DNA from: a sulfur-oxidizing endosymbiont of Gigantopelta aegis
Lineage (GTDB): Bacteria > Pseudomonadota > Gammaproteobacteria > GRL18
Direction of reading: 5' to 3'
NCBI RefSeq assembly: GCF_016097415.1
Contig: NZ_JAEHGE010000003.1
Coordinates: forward strand, 14,491-78,490
DNA length: 64,000 nt
Shown: piece after piece, positions 1 through 9,143 of the stretch
How the letters are laid out: each line of letters opens with the position of its first letter
Numbering within the stretch: the stretch's first letter is position 1
Made by a program: the position numbers and the translations under genes
The notes under the pieces: model-generated
What the model was told of the DNA's origin: nothing
The model's database searches: none
The model's input: the letters and a program-made list of their open reading frames with translations, nothing else

Positions 1-611
1 ATCTCAACAATGGTATCAGAAACCACACAATAACTCCCCATAGAAACTAGTGGTGCATAGGCCTGTAATTCACTCAGTACATGTTCATGTGTATGGTTCG
101 AATCAAGACAAACAAGTATTCTGGTAAAATTTTTGCTATAGGCTATTACTTTATCAATAATTGTTTGTTCAATACTGGATCCTTCTATCAGATCGATATG
201 GGGAAACAAGGGGTGTGATTCTAATGCCTGACGATTATGTTTTCGAATATCAATATCAATACCTAAAACTTTTCGTTTAGGCTTAGATGGGTCAATCATT
301 AACGAGTTTTGTTGTGCTTCAGCGTATTCTAACAAGGCTAACACGGATGCATTAGAGACTAATGAACCACCATGTGCAATACCTGTCTCAATAATTAAAT
401 CGGGCTTCACTTGCCAAATAATTTCATGCAGCGCCATTACATCTTGGGGAAATTGAATAATAGGACGCCCAAGCGATTTAAAATTATAGGTGTAATGATG
501 ATCGGCTGAAGCAATATTCCATGCAAGAGACTGTTTTTTAAAATCTTCATCCTTAGATAAGCCACAGATATTATCTTTAACTTCTTTTTTAAAATCACTG
601 ACTGGATCCAT
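1..611 (-). CDS. CmcI-like SAM-dependent methyltransferase (partial, 3' end outside window)
   Basis: I translated this by hand from the ATG at 611; the frame stays open to the window edge (203 codons). The product begins MDPVSDFKKEV and contains QFPQDVMALHEIIWQVKPDL followed by IIETGIAHGGSLV, the nucleotide-binding loop typical of the cephalosporin hydroxylase/rhamnosyl O-methyltransferase family (CmcI). Further on, VLGIDIDIRKHNR and LVCLDSNHTHEHV fit the same Rossmann fold. These enzymes O-methylate sugars or hydroxylate small molecules. Here, as the distal gene of a nucleotide-sugar operon, sugar O-methylation is the likely role (inference). It follows the GNAT gene after 78 bases. Family call is fairly sure; substrate unknown. 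Confidence 0.75.
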   Translation of the reverse strand, partial: MDPVSDFKKEVKDNICGLSKDEDFKKQSLAWNIASADHHYTYNFKSLGRPIIQFPQDVMALHEIIWQVKPDLIIETGIAHGGSLVSNASVLALLEYAEAQQNSLMIDPSKPKRKVLGIDIDIRKHNRQALESHPLFPHIDLIEGSSIEQTIIDKVIAYSKNFTRILVCLDSNHTHEHVLSELQAYAPLVSMGSYCVVSDTIVE

Positions 612-689
612 AAAGACTACCTTTTAAGCTATTTATATTTATTAAAAATAATTTACTAATTTTTAAACGACGCAGATTTAACCAATTAT

Positions 690-1367
690 TTAACGATTGA
701 CATCATTTTCAGAGCGCATCATGACGATCTTTTGAAAATAATCATTACTCTGACTGGTATCGCCCTGTTTTCCCATCAACCACTTTGTCTCATCTCCATC
801 AATTTCTTTATGCAGTGGTAATTTTTCCTTAAACGTAAAACCTAAGGCTCTATTTAATTTTATTGCCATAGGATTTTTTGCAATGATATAACCATATATT
901 TCGTTAACTTCAAACATTTCAAACAACCATTTAATAAGTGCTAATGCCGCATATTCTATCAATTTTGGATGCCCTCCACGCTCACCACGCATTGCATTAT
1001 CTAATAAAACCGACTCATTACTCAGCTCTTTGAAACCATAATGCCCCAGTAATGTCCCCTCACTATAAATTAAAAACATCATTTGTGTGGCACTGGATAA
1101 AACGGTATTCTCCAGCCATTGTCTGGTTCTTTCGGATGTTGCATTAAATTGTGTTAAAAAAAATTCTTTATTTGAATTTCTCCAATCCGTTATTTTTTTT
1201 ATCATTGTTTCATTGAATAAATCTTTTTTATTCAATGCACGTAATAAGCCAATTTCATTGGCTTGATCATCATAAATTATAATTTCTAAGACCTCATCTC
1301 CCATTGAAATCTTTTTTATATAATCGGTCTCTTGTTTATCATTCAAGCAACTGTCCTCAGGCGTCAT
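690..1367 (-). CDS. GNAT-family N-acetyltransferase
   Basis: A 225-residue protein with a RimJ/RimL-like GNAT core. After a ~60-residue N-terminal extension come a substrate-side segment (WLENTVL), MMFLIYSEGTLLGHYGFKEL, the acetyl-CoA region with GERGGHP at about 127-133, and IIAKNPMAIKLNRALGFTF near the C-terminus. The GERGGHP loop and the N-x-x-A-I-x-L-x-x-x-L-G-F ending are close to sugar N-acetyltransferases of the PseH type. It overlaps the upstream AMP-ligase gene by 11 bases, so the two are probably translationally coupled. Likely role: N-acetylation of an amino sugar made by this operon (inference). Confidence 0.75.
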   Translation of the reverse strand: MTPEDSCLNDKQETDYIKKISMGDEVLEIIIYDDQANEIGLLRALNKKDLFNETMIKKITDWRNSNKEFFLTQFNATSERTRQWLENTVLSSATQMMFLIYSEGTLLGHYGFKELSNESVLLDNAMRGERGGHPKLIEYAALALIKWLFEMFEVNEIYGYIIAKNPMAIKLNRALGFTFKEKLPLHKEIDGDETKWLMGKQGDTSQSNDYFQKIVMMRSENDVNR

Positions 1368-2802
1368 AATATTCTTCTAAGTCTTTATAGCTTATCTTTC
1401 CTGACTTATTTTTAGGAATGCAGTTAATTGCTTTCATATAAAAAGCACTTTGATTCAACTGTGTTTTATTAACTGTATAATCTTTTACTTTTTCGAGTAG
1501 AGTGTTTATTTTCACGTTTGATAACTCATCATTACAAATAAATATATACATCTTATCATCCAAACCACTACAGGCAATATCTACAGGTGCAAACTGTGCT
1601 TTAAGTAATTGTTCCATTTCATCGAGATTCAAACGGTTGCCATATATTTTTATAAAACGTTTTTTCCTACCCACAACCCAATAATAGCCATCCTCATCAA
1701 CCTTAACCATATCACCGGTTAAAAGCTTACCCGCACATTCATCACTTTTGTTAAGATCAGCGCCTTGTTCAGCATATCCTAGCATCACATTCTGGCCTTC
1801 ATACATTAATTCGCCAGTCATATCAGTACTTTCTATAACGTCTCCATGTTCATCGAGAATAGAGAGTTTTCCACCAGGAATGGCAATTCCAATACTGCCA
1901 TATTTATCAAGCGACTGTTCATAAGGTAAATAAGACATTCGTGCCGTGGCTTCTGTTTGACCATACATGACATAAAATCGCTTACCTGTCTCTTTAGCAT
2001 AGCGGGCAATTTTTTCATGAAGTGCTGGCAATAATTTACCACCTGCCTGTGTCATCGTACGTAATGCGGGCAGTTGCAATTTATAAAATCGGAGTCTGTC
2101 CAGCATTTCATAAGTATAAGGAACGCCGCCAAATGAAGTGGCATTAAAGTCCTTTAGTTGCTGCCAAAAGTTTTTTTGTACTATTGTTTGTTGCGTTAAA
2201 ATTAAGGATGCACCCGCACATAAATGACTATTTATAATTGATAAGCCATAAGTATAATTCATTGGTAAAGTCGTAATTGAGCGTTCTGTTTCATCAATTT
2301 CAAGATAGCTCGTAATGGCTTGCATATTACTTTTTATATTGTCATAACTCTGCCTTACTAACTTAGGGCTACCGGTTGATCCCGATGTGGTCAATAACAA
2401 TGCCAGTTTTGAAAAAAGAGCATATGCCGCAGTGTGAGATGTTTTCAACAATGTATAATCACAATCACTGTATACAACTTGATAATCTTCAAAATCTGCT
2501 ACTCTCTCTGAGGGTAGCCAAAAATAATCCGGCTGATAGCTTGCCGTTAGCTTAGCAAAAAACTGACTGTCAATTTGTGCATCAAGCATCACTGGAACAA
2601 TATTATGATTGATAAAAGTCACATAACCCAATAATGAACCTACATTGTTAGTGCAAAGACAAAAAACCAGGCATCGAGCACTTATTTGTTCAGCTAGTTT
2701 TTCTGTTGCTACTTGTAAATCAGCATAACTTAGCTTATCCCCTGCTTCGTTAATAATTGCAACATTATCACTGTATTGTTTAAGATCCCACATGCTTAAC
2801 AC
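1357..2802 (-). CDS. AMP-dependent acyl-CoA/acyl-ACP ligase (ANL superfamily)
   Basis: 481 residues, a full-length adenylating enzyme. The P-loop TTSGSTGSPK is at about 138-147, the adenylate-binding motif YGQTEATARM in the second half, TGDMVKVDEDGYYWVVGR marks the hinge, and PKNKSGKISYKDL contains the C-terminal catalytic lysine. Such enzymes activate a carboxylic acid as acyl-AMP and load it onto CoA or an acyl carrier protein. An acyl carrier protein gene lies 3.4 kb upstream in the same operon, so charging that carrier with a short acyl group for sugar decoration is plausible. A second, broken ligase of the same kind sits at 38.0-41.7 kb. Confidence 0.85.
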   Translation of the reverse strand: MLSMWDLKQYSDNVAIINEAGDKLSYADLQVATEKLAEQISARCLVFCLCTNNVGSLLGYVTFINHNIVPVMLDAQIDSQFFAKLTASYQPDYFWLPSERVADFEDYQVVYSDCDYTLLKTSHTAAYALFSKLALLLTTSGSTGSPKLVRQSYDNIKSNMQAITSYLEIDETERSITTLPMNYTYGLSIINSHLCAGASLILTQQTIVQKNFWQQLKDFNATSFGGVPYTYEMLDRLRFYKLQLPALRTMTQAGGKLLPALHEKIARYAKETGKRFYVMYGQTEATARMSYLPYEQSLDKYGSIGIAIPGGKLSILDEHGDVIESTDMTGELMYEGQNVMLGYAEQGADLNKSDECAGKLLTGDMVKVDEDGYYWVVGRKKRFIKIYGNRLNLDEMEQLLKAQFAPVDIACSGLDDKMYIFICNDELSNVKINTLLEKVKDYTVNKTQLNQSAFYMKAINCIPKNKSGKISYKDLEEYYDA

Positions 2803-2820
2803 CTTTAAGGATTTTGTTAC

Positions 2821-3855
2821 TCATTGAGCAAAATCTGCTACTGTGATCAAAGTGTTTTCTTTGACATCCTGCACTAATATTTTACCGATTAACTGTTTCA
2901 TTTTTTCTGGTGGCAATCCCGTTCCAGGTCGTTTTACATCTAAGTCATCGGTCGTTAATTGAGTGCCTGCCGATAGATCTTTCGTTGCAATAATACTACG
3001 TCTCATTTTTGTTCTTTGTTCTATTTCTTCGCTTAAGACAATACGTTCCTCATCCCCTAGTGCTTGTTGAACTATACGGCAATGGTTGACCATTAAGCTC
3101 ATCTCATTAGGTTCCATAGCCATTTGATTATCCATTCCAATTCGTGTTTTATCAAGGGTGAAATGTTTTTCAATCATGCATGCCCCCAAGGCAGTTGCCG
3201 CTGTGGCAATTTCTGTTCCGATTGAATGATCGGAAAAACCAATGGGATAATCAGGAAATTCCTTACGTAAACCAATAATATTATTTAAGCGTATGGTTGA
3301 TACTTCCGGAGGATAAATAGAGATACAATGTAATAGGCATATCGCATTATTACCAGTTTGTTTAATGCTTGCGATAGCACTATGAATTTCTTCTAAATCC
3401 CCCATGCCGGTGGAAAGTACTATCGGCACTCCTGAACGAGCAATATAATCTAGAAAAAAATGATTATTCAAATCCATTGAAGCAACTTTAATATAGGGCA
3501 CTTGACAGCGCTCAACGAGAAAATCAACTTCAGCCTTTGAGTAAGGAGTGGATGCAAAAGCAATTTCTGTTACACTGCAAAAATCAGCAATTTCTGCTAA
3601 TTCGCTTTCTGAGAAAGAAAATTTATCAGCCATTCGCTTTGCAAAAGGTAATTCGTCATAATATATTTGTGAGTATAAGGAATCTGCTGACCATGATTGA
3701 AATTTAACACAATCACAGCCAGATTTTTTTGCTTCAACAATCATTGCTTTTGCCGTATCCATATGACCAAAATGACTGGTATTAACTTCGGCAACAATAT
3801 ATGGACGACCATAATCACTGATCATAGTTGAATCATTCAGTTTCAAACTTGCCAA
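2821..3855 (-). CDS. NeuB-family nonulosonic acid synthase
   Basis: 344 residues with the two-domain layout of sialic/legionaminic/pseudaminic acid synthases: a TIM barrel beginning at YIVAEVNTSHFGH and carrying VKFQSW, STGMGDLEEI, HCISIYPP, IGFSDHS and EKHFTLDK, then an antifreeze-like SAF domain from about residue 280 (RRSIIATKDLSAG, RPGTGLPPEKM). The family condenses phosphoenolpyruvate with a hexosamine-type aldose. It is distinct from the pseI gene at 49.2 kb, so the island may make a second nonulosonate; no matching cytidylyltransferase for it is visible in the window. Which sugar it uses cannot be told from sequence. Confidence 0.85.
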   Translation of the reverse strand: MASLKLNDSTMISDYGRPYIVAEVNTSHFGHMDTAKAMIVEAKKSGCDCVKFQSWSADSLYSQIYYDELPFAKRMADKFSFSESELAEIADFCSVTEIAFASTPYSKAEVDFLVERCQVPYIKVASMDLNNHFFLDYIARSGVPIVLSTGMGDLEEIHSAIASIKQTGNNAICLLHCISIYPPEVSTIRLNNIIGLRKEFPDYPIGFSDHSIGTEIATAATALGACMIEKHFTLDKTRIGMDNQMAMEPNEMSLMVNHCRIVQQALGDEERIVLSEEIEQRTKMRRSIIATKDLSAGTQLTTDDLDVKRPGTGLPPEKMKQLIGKILVQDVKENTLITVADFAQ

Positions 3856-3925
3856 AATCTATTCCTCTTTATGAATTGTGCTCTTAAACTCTATAACATC
3901 AAGTGATGAAGGACAATCATCGACA

Positions 3926-5725
3926 TTATTGATCAATCGGCTCTATGATCATTTCAGACTGAAACAATTCTCTATCCAGAAATGGGCTTTGATCTTCAAG
4001 GGGGCGTTGAACATATTGTCCCTCAGAATTACGTGCATGTGAGACATTAATGTAATCCTGATTTTCCAAGCCCATGATTTCACACAAAACTGGTCCGTCC
4101 ATAGCAATTACAAATTTAAGATTGCTTGCTAAATCTGCACTATTTAAAATTTTCACATACGAAATTTCAAATCCTGATGCAATCTTTTTAAAATCCGAAC
4201 ATTCTATGCCATTATCTGCATCCGTTCCTATGGTACGTGAACGGAATAATTTAACCTGTCTTTTTCGAATAACAGCATAAGCATTATTATTGATAACAAA
4301 TATTTTTGCTGGAATTTTAAGGTATTGAATCGTCTTTAATTCTTGTAAATTCATCATAATTGAACCATCACCAATAACCGCAATCACCGGCAAATGACTC
4401 GCATAATATGCCCCTATAATTGCAGGCAATGCAAAACCCATTGCTCCTTGAGAGACAGGGTGAATACAGCGCATTCCCTCTTTAAAGCAAATATTAGTGG
4501 GCAATATAAGCTCATTAAGCCCGGAATCTGTTAAAAAAACAGATTCCAGAGGTAATATTTCAGAAAAACTCGCTGCCAAGTGGTATAAATCCACTCGCTC
4601 TTCATCGAGATGCTTATTTATAATGTGAACGTCACTAATAGAAAAAAGTTGTTTCCAATGTAAACATTTTTTTATCCATTGCATCTGTGCTGATTCTGAC
4701 TTAATTGTTATAGTCATCAACTCATTTAATAAATGTTTAATATCCGCAATAATCAAGCGATCTATTTTAATCGACTTTTTACTATGCTCAACGCTGTCAA
4801 TATCAACAACAATGACTTTTGCTGAGCGTGCAAATTTACAATATTCAGTGCCTGTCGTCATTGAAGATAATCGACAGCCCAGTACCAGCAATAAATCTGA
4901 ATTCTGCAAGGCAAAATTGCCTGCACGGGTACAGCCCATAATGCCCACTGAACCAATTGAAAGTAAATTATCTGTGCCATAGCTATCCACTGCTGAAGCC
5001 GAATAAACCAGTGGGATTTGGTATTGTTCAATAAAACGGTGTAATTCATCTATCGCATCAGCTGAACGAATACTACTGCCAATTAATATAACCGGACGTT
5101 CTGCTTGTTGAATTGCTTGACGAAGATACTGAATATCTTCAGCTATAGGCTGAAAATAAACCGGTTCCGGAACAAAGGATTCTAATTCATCCGGCTCTAT
5201 GTGCATACTTTGCACATCCAGAGGTATATCTATCCAGACCGGCCCTTTTCTTCCCGTTTGAGCTAAATAAAGTGCTTTTTCAAGCGCATATTTAATTTTT
5301 TTGGGATCGCTGATCATGGTGGCATATTTTGTAATTGAAGTAACAATAGGGATAATATCAGCTTCCTGTTGCCCATAGGTTCTCAGCGCTATTCCGGTAT
5401 AATGTGTCGTTTCTTGCAACATATTCTGACCAGAGATAAACACACAAGGGATGCCATCCTGCCACGCAGAAAGAACGCCCGTAATGGTATTTGTTGCGGC
5501 ACAGCCTGTAGAAACAAGACAAACACTGGGCTGTTCTGAATAATCCGCATAAGCTACGCTGGCATAAGCTGCTGCCTGTTCATGATGTACTGATATACTA
5601 TGTGTAGCCTTATGTCTTGCCACAGCATCGGTTAGAAATAAAGCACCACGTCCCGTTACCATAAAGATATGTTTGCAACCTTCTGCATACAAACGTTCTA
5701 TAACATAATCGGCAACGCGCATCAT
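3926..5725 (-). CDS. Thiamine pyrophosphate-dependent enzyme, acetolactate synthase-like
   Basis: 599 residues with the three-domain architecture of the acetohydroxyacid synthase/benzoylformate decarboxylase superfamily. The N-terminal domain has the catalytic glutamate in SVHHEQAAAYA (about residue 49) and STGCAATN. The C-terminal domain carries the Mg/TPP motif GDGSIMMNLQELKTI ending in INNNAYAVI. Members decarboxylate 2-keto acids and transfer the resulting carbanion. Located between a NeuB-like synthase and acyl-handling genes, it could attach a two-carbon unit to a ketosugar (as the related YerE enzyme does for yersiniose) or supply an acyl precursor. That assignment is inference; the TPP-enzyme call is solid. 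Confidence 0.8.
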   Translation of the reverse strand: MMRVADYVIERLYAEGCKHIFMVTGRGALFLTDAVARHKATHSISVHHEQAAAYASVAYADYSEQPSVCLVSTGCAATNTITGVLSAWQDGIPCVFISGQNMLQETTHYTGIALRTYGQQEADIIPIVTSITKYATMISDPKKIKYALEKALYLAQTGRKGPVWIDIPLDVQSMHIEPDELESFVPEPVYFQPIAEDIQYLRQAIQQAERPVILIGSSIRSADAIDELHRFIEQYQIPLVYSASAVDSYGTDNLLSIGSVGIMGCTRAGNFALQNSDLLLVLGCRLSSMTTGTEYCKFARSAKVIVVDIDSVEHSKKSIKIDRLIIADIKHLLNELMTITIKSESAQMQWIKKCLHWKQLFSISDVHIINKHLDEERVDLYHLAASFSEILPLESVFLTDSGLNELILPTNICFKEGMRCIHPVSQGAMGFALPAIIGAYYASHLPVIAVIGDGSIMMNLQELKTIQYLKIPAKIFVINNNAYAVIRKRQVKLFRSRTIGTDADNGIECSDFKKIASGFEISYVKILNSADLASNLKFVIAMDGPVLCEIMGLENQDYINVSHARNSEGQYVQRPLEDQSPFLDRELFQSEMIIEPIDQ

Positions 5726-5740
5726 TGATTAATTTCCATT

Positions 5741-6229
5741 TTATTCTGATCGTGGCTTTTTGGGAATGTAGCTATTCAACACATCAGGAATGCCCACAAT
5801 AAAGTCTGCACTACAAGCTAGTTCGCCATCAACAAATGACTCACATTGTCCCATTGCCATACCGCGCCGAAAAGAGTTCAATATAGCGACCGATTCCAAT
5901 GTGTCTCCCGGAATTATTTTTCTCTTAAAACGCACTTTATCGACACTGATAAAATTGGTTTTTTTACCCTTGTATTCAGGCATACAGAGAAAAGACATAA
6001 TGAAAGTTTGTACCATACACTCAATTTGAATAAATCCCGGCACATTCGGATCACCCGCAAAATGTGCCGGAAAAAACCATTCATTATATGAAAAACATTT
6101 GATACCCCGAGCACTCTTACCGGGTACGGCCTCAAGAATACGATCAACAAATAATAACGGATGTCTGTTTTGCTGACAGGCCTGAATCCCCATCAGATCA
6201 AAGCTTAAGGGCTTAGTATCATTACTCAT
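5741..6229 (-). CDS. FabZ/FabA-like hotdog 3-hydroxyacyl-ACP dehydratase
   Basis: 162 residues with a single hotdog fold. HPLLFVDRILEAVPG matches the FabZ N-terminal strand, and FFPAHFAGDPNVPGFIQIE matches the active-site segment with the catalytic His and the acidic partner on the following helix. Fifteen bases separate it from the TPP gene and eleven from the acyl carrier protein gene upstream, so it is in the same transcription unit. It probably processes or thioester-binds an acyl chain on that carrier. The family also includes thioesterase-like members, so dehydration itself is unproven. Confidence 0.75.
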   Translation of the reverse strand: MSNDTKPLSFDLMGIQACQQNRHPLLFVDRILEAVPGKSARGIKCFSYNEWFFPAHFAGDPNVPGFIQIECMVQTFIMSFLCMPEYKGKKTNFISVDKVRFKRKIIPGDTLESVAILNSFRRGMAMGQCESFVDGELACSADFIVGIPDVLNSYIPKKPRSE

Positions 6230-6240
6230 GCTTTTATCCG

Positions 6241-6477
6241 TTAAATTTCCACAGCATATTTTTTTAAAATATTAATGCCTTCTTCATAACTAGAGAAATC
6301 AATTACATCATCAATATCCAGCTCAATTGCAAATGCATCTTCCAGACTTGCCATCAATTGCATATGACCGACACTATCCCAACCTTTAATGTCTTGATAT
6401 TTTAAGCCCGCCAGATCACTTTCATTAATATTAAATATTTTAGTAAAAACCTCATTATAAGTTTCTCTATTTGACAT
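6241..6477 (-). CDS. Acyl carrier protein
   Basis: 78 residues, acidic, with the phosphopantetheine-attachment serine in GWDSVGHMQLM (about residue 36) and the following helix LEDAFAIELDIDDVIDF. Length and helix pattern fit a dedicated carrier. Neighbours (ligase, hotdog dehydratase, LuxC-like reductase, LuxE-like synthetase) form an acyl-processing set, which argues for a specialised carrier rather than the housekeeping one of fatty-acid synthesis. A second carrier lies at 42.5 kb. Confidence 0.88.
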   Translation of the reverse strand: MSNRETYNEVFTKIFNINESDLAGLKYQDIKGWDSVGHMQLMASLEDAFAIELDIDDVIDFSSYEEGINILKKYAVEI

Positions 6478-6543
6478 ATTTTTTCCTTACATGGGATCAA
6501 TAAATCCCTTAATTCTCTCTAATATCTATAAATACTGCAATAC

Positions 6544-7680
6544 TTATGCCATGGATATGATTCTCGACATCTGCCGAATTAAATCATAGCCATCCCAAAC
6601 TAGGCCGAAATCTGTTGCCTTACCACAAGGAACAATGCGATCCACACCTAAAACACCTTTATTTAAAAAAAGCTCGACAATTTCATTTTTCTCCAGTCCA
6701 ATATATACCAAAGTCTGAAACTTTCTTGTAATAACGTCACAAAGTTTATCGAGTGACGTATCTGAATACTCAAAAAAACTACCACCCGCACAAACATGTT
6801 CTGGTAAATCATCCGGTAATGCACTTAATTGAATTCGACTAATACGATTATCCTGTGTTTGAATTATTTGAACATCCTGATAATCAATAGCAGCACTACA
6901 AGCAGTATAATATTTATTAATCGAACTAATTGCGGTAGTTTTATATTTTTTCTCATCAAGCATGACTTGCACATAATGCCAAAAAATAGCTTTTGCTTCT
7001 GCTATCTCTGTCTCACTACCCAACCAATATATCAAGCGAGGTGATGAGCACGCATTTTGATCAAATAAGTAGGTATCATTATAAAACCCTAAAGCAATTT
7101 TATGCTTATCGCTTATCTGTAAATAATCGCCTGCACTAATAACACAGAGTGAATAACGATCAGCAAAAGTAATATCATAGGCTCGTGCTGCTAAAGGGGA
7201 TTGACGGATTTCAGCAATGCTTTGATCCCCGCCCCAAATAATTCTGACATCACATAAGCCTGAAAAATAGTCATTTATTATTGCATTATGTTCATATTTA
7301 ATTATAGAAATACGCGCTTTTAAGTCAATAAATTTATCTTCATCTAAGACTTGGGCAATAGCATCACTGACAATACGGGTTTGAATAAAATCTTTAGAAG
7401 AAGACCTGACGATACAAGCATTGCCCGAAATCAGTCCCACAAATAAACTATAGGCAAAGTTTATCGGCACATTGGATGGTGCAATATGAAAGCTCAGGCC
7501 TCGGCCAAGCCATTGTGATGCATTATCTTCATAAGGTTTTTTTAGCTGTTTTATGTTTGCCCGTCGGCAAAAAAAACCGAAGCTAGTAATGTCAGGATAA
7601 GCACGACTATCTGGATGCTTCAATAACTTTTTTGATAAGCCATCAAAAAAATTGATGTGTGAGCCGTTCCATTCACCCAA
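6544..7680 (-). pseudogene. LuxC-like acyl-CoA reductase, 3' portion (gene split by IS3-family element)
   Basis: The reading frame gives 378 residues of a LuxC-type NADPH-dependent acyl reductase, including LGRGLSFHIAPSNVPINFAY, GLISGNACIVRSSSKDF and the nucleophile region QNACSSPRLIYW. The first seven residues (MGEWNGS) are not native: they come from the end of the insertion sequence at 7661-9032, because the identical bases occur at the end of the second copy at 36.37 kb in an unrelated gene. The true N-terminus is at 9033-9143. Reductases of this family turn activated acyl groups into aldehydes. The fragment lacks only about 37 N-terminal residues and has gained an ATG, so residual activity is possible, but the catalytic fold edge is lost. 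Confidence 0.8.
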
Positions 7681-7803
7681 GGTATTTTCACAACGGTAAT
7701 GATCCTGTTACAATATCTTCACGGCACAGGCTGAGGAGCCGATGGCCGTCAACGGTAATGGGCGGCATTTATGTCGCCTTTTACCCCTCTTCAATCAATC
7801 GAT

Positions 7804-8672
7804 TTAAGCTATTTCCTGCTGTATTTCATAATCGACTGGTGACAAATAATCATTAGCCGAATGAAGTCGCTCCCGATTATAAAATACCTCAATATATTCA
7901 AATATTGCCTGCTTTGCTTCTACTCTGGTTTTGAATCGACAATGGTGCGTCAATTCAGTTTTCAAACTATGAAAGAAGCTCTCTGATACAGCATTGTCCC
8001 AGCAATTTCCTTTGCGGCTCATAGACTGAATTATGTTATGATCCGACAATATTTTTCTATGACTATCAGAGGCATATTGGCTACCTCGGTCAGTATGCCA
8101 AAGCAATCCATCCATTGGTTTACGCTTCCATATGGCCATCAGTAAAGCATCATTGACTAGCTTGGCTTTGGCTTTCATTCGCTCATCCATCGACCAGCCA
8201 ACAATTTGCCTAGAGAATAAGTCAATGACAACCGCTAAATATAACCAGCCTTCCTTGGTGGCAATATAGGTAATATCACCCACATAGTAGCGATCAGGTT
8301 GAGAGACAGTAAACTCTCTTTCCAGTAAATTTGGAGATATACGCTTATTATGCTTGGAATTAGTCGTCGCTTTAAAGCGTCTCTTCGTTTTACAAAACAA
8401 ACCGGCTTTTTTCATTAATCGACCAATTCTCCGGCGGCTTATATGAACGCCTTTTTCAGCCAGTTTTCTTTTAAGACGACGGGTTCCATAAGTCTTGCGA
8501 CTGTCTTCAAACAGTTTTTTAGCTGCTCAGTAAGCGCTTCATTTTCTTTCTCTCTATCCGTTTTAGGAGAGCTAACCCAATCATAATAGCAACTACGGGA
8601 AACATCCATAAAACGGCACAGAATCGTTACCGGGTAATCTTTAGCCTGATCAGTTATCCATGCGTACTTCAC
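7804..8672 (-). pseudogene. IS3-family transposase OrfB (integrase core), frameshifted
   Basis: Two frames complete one another: 8672-8439 encodes the N-terminal helical part (TDQAKDYPVTILCRFMDVSR) and 8415-7804 encodes the DDE integrase core ([62 protein letters not shown]). The break is at the A6 tract (minus strand) at 8515-8520; one extra A restores [20 protein letters not shown]. Start is a GTG at 8672 overlapping the restored end of orfA. Copy 2 carries the same lesion. This is not the programmed orfA/orfB shift of IS3 elements, which occurs between the two genes. Confidence 0.8.
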
Positions 8673-8971
8673 AAAGTTTCCCTTGCAAAGTACGCTGTGG
8701 CCTTTTTAATAAATCACGCTCCTGAATCACTTTTGCCAATTCTTTTTTTCAGACGTTTTACTTCATCATAAATGTGTTCATCACTTCTATTGGCTACCGT
8801 CTTCACCGGTTTGGAATATTTACTGATCCAGGTATGTAGAGTATTTACATTAACACCTAGCTCCCTGGCAGTCTGAGAAACGGGTTGATCCGTCTCATTA
8901 GCTAATTTGACAGCTGATTCTTTAAATTCTGATGTATAGCTTTTATTCGGTTTTTTTGTTTGATCATTCAT
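8669..8971 (-). pseudogene. IS3-family transposase OrfA (helix-turn-helix), frameshifted near 3' end
   Basis: The N-terminal 75 or so residues are a typical IS3 OrfA helix-turn-helix (YTSEFKESAVKLANETDQPV, TARELGVNVNTLHTWISKYS). The uninterrupted frame stops at 8714, but removing one A from the seven-A tract (T7 on + at 8743-8749) restores the canonical leucine-zipper ending LKKELAKVIQERDLLKKATA and a stop at 8669, overlapping the orfB start. Hence a single-base insertion relative to a functional OrfA. Confidence 0.75.
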
Positions 8972-9032
8972 TTTAGGTCACACTTTTTATCTTTTAGTTA
9001 TTTTAAGTTGTGTGTCCGGTTAAGTATAGCCA

Positions 9033-9143
9033 CATTAAATCAATCAATCTTACATCAAAAGGCCTATAGGTTTTTAAACAAGGCATTGCCTCATACTGAT
9101 CACTACCAGCAAGTAATTGAATATCAGATAAATTCAGCGGCAT
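9033..9143 (-). pseudogene. LuxC-like acyl-CoA reductase, 5' fragment
   Basis: Read by hand: an ATG at 9143, overlapping the end of the luxE-like gene by 20 bases, opens a frame MPLNLSDIQLLAGSDQYEAM then CLKTYRPFDVRLIDL, which runs straight into the IS3-family element. This matches the start expected for a LuxC-type protein and joins logically to INFFDGLSKKLLKHPDSRAY on the other side of the element. Too short to be called by ORF length; recognised only by joining the halves. Confidence 0.72.

Larger units (their letters stand above)
7661..9032 (-). mobile_element. IS3-family insertion sequence, copy 1 (about 1.37 kb)
   Basis: Boundaries come from comparison with copy 2 at 36373-36909: both share the low-coordinate end GAGCCGTTCCATTCACCC and the high-coordinate end TAGCCACATTA. 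The element carries orfA and orfB on the minus strand and interrupts a luxC-like gene whose two parts flank it exactly. End sequences are only weakly inverted repeats of each other and I see no clear short target duplication. Both transposase frames hold homopolymer frameshifts, so it is probably not autonomously active now. Confidence 0.8.
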
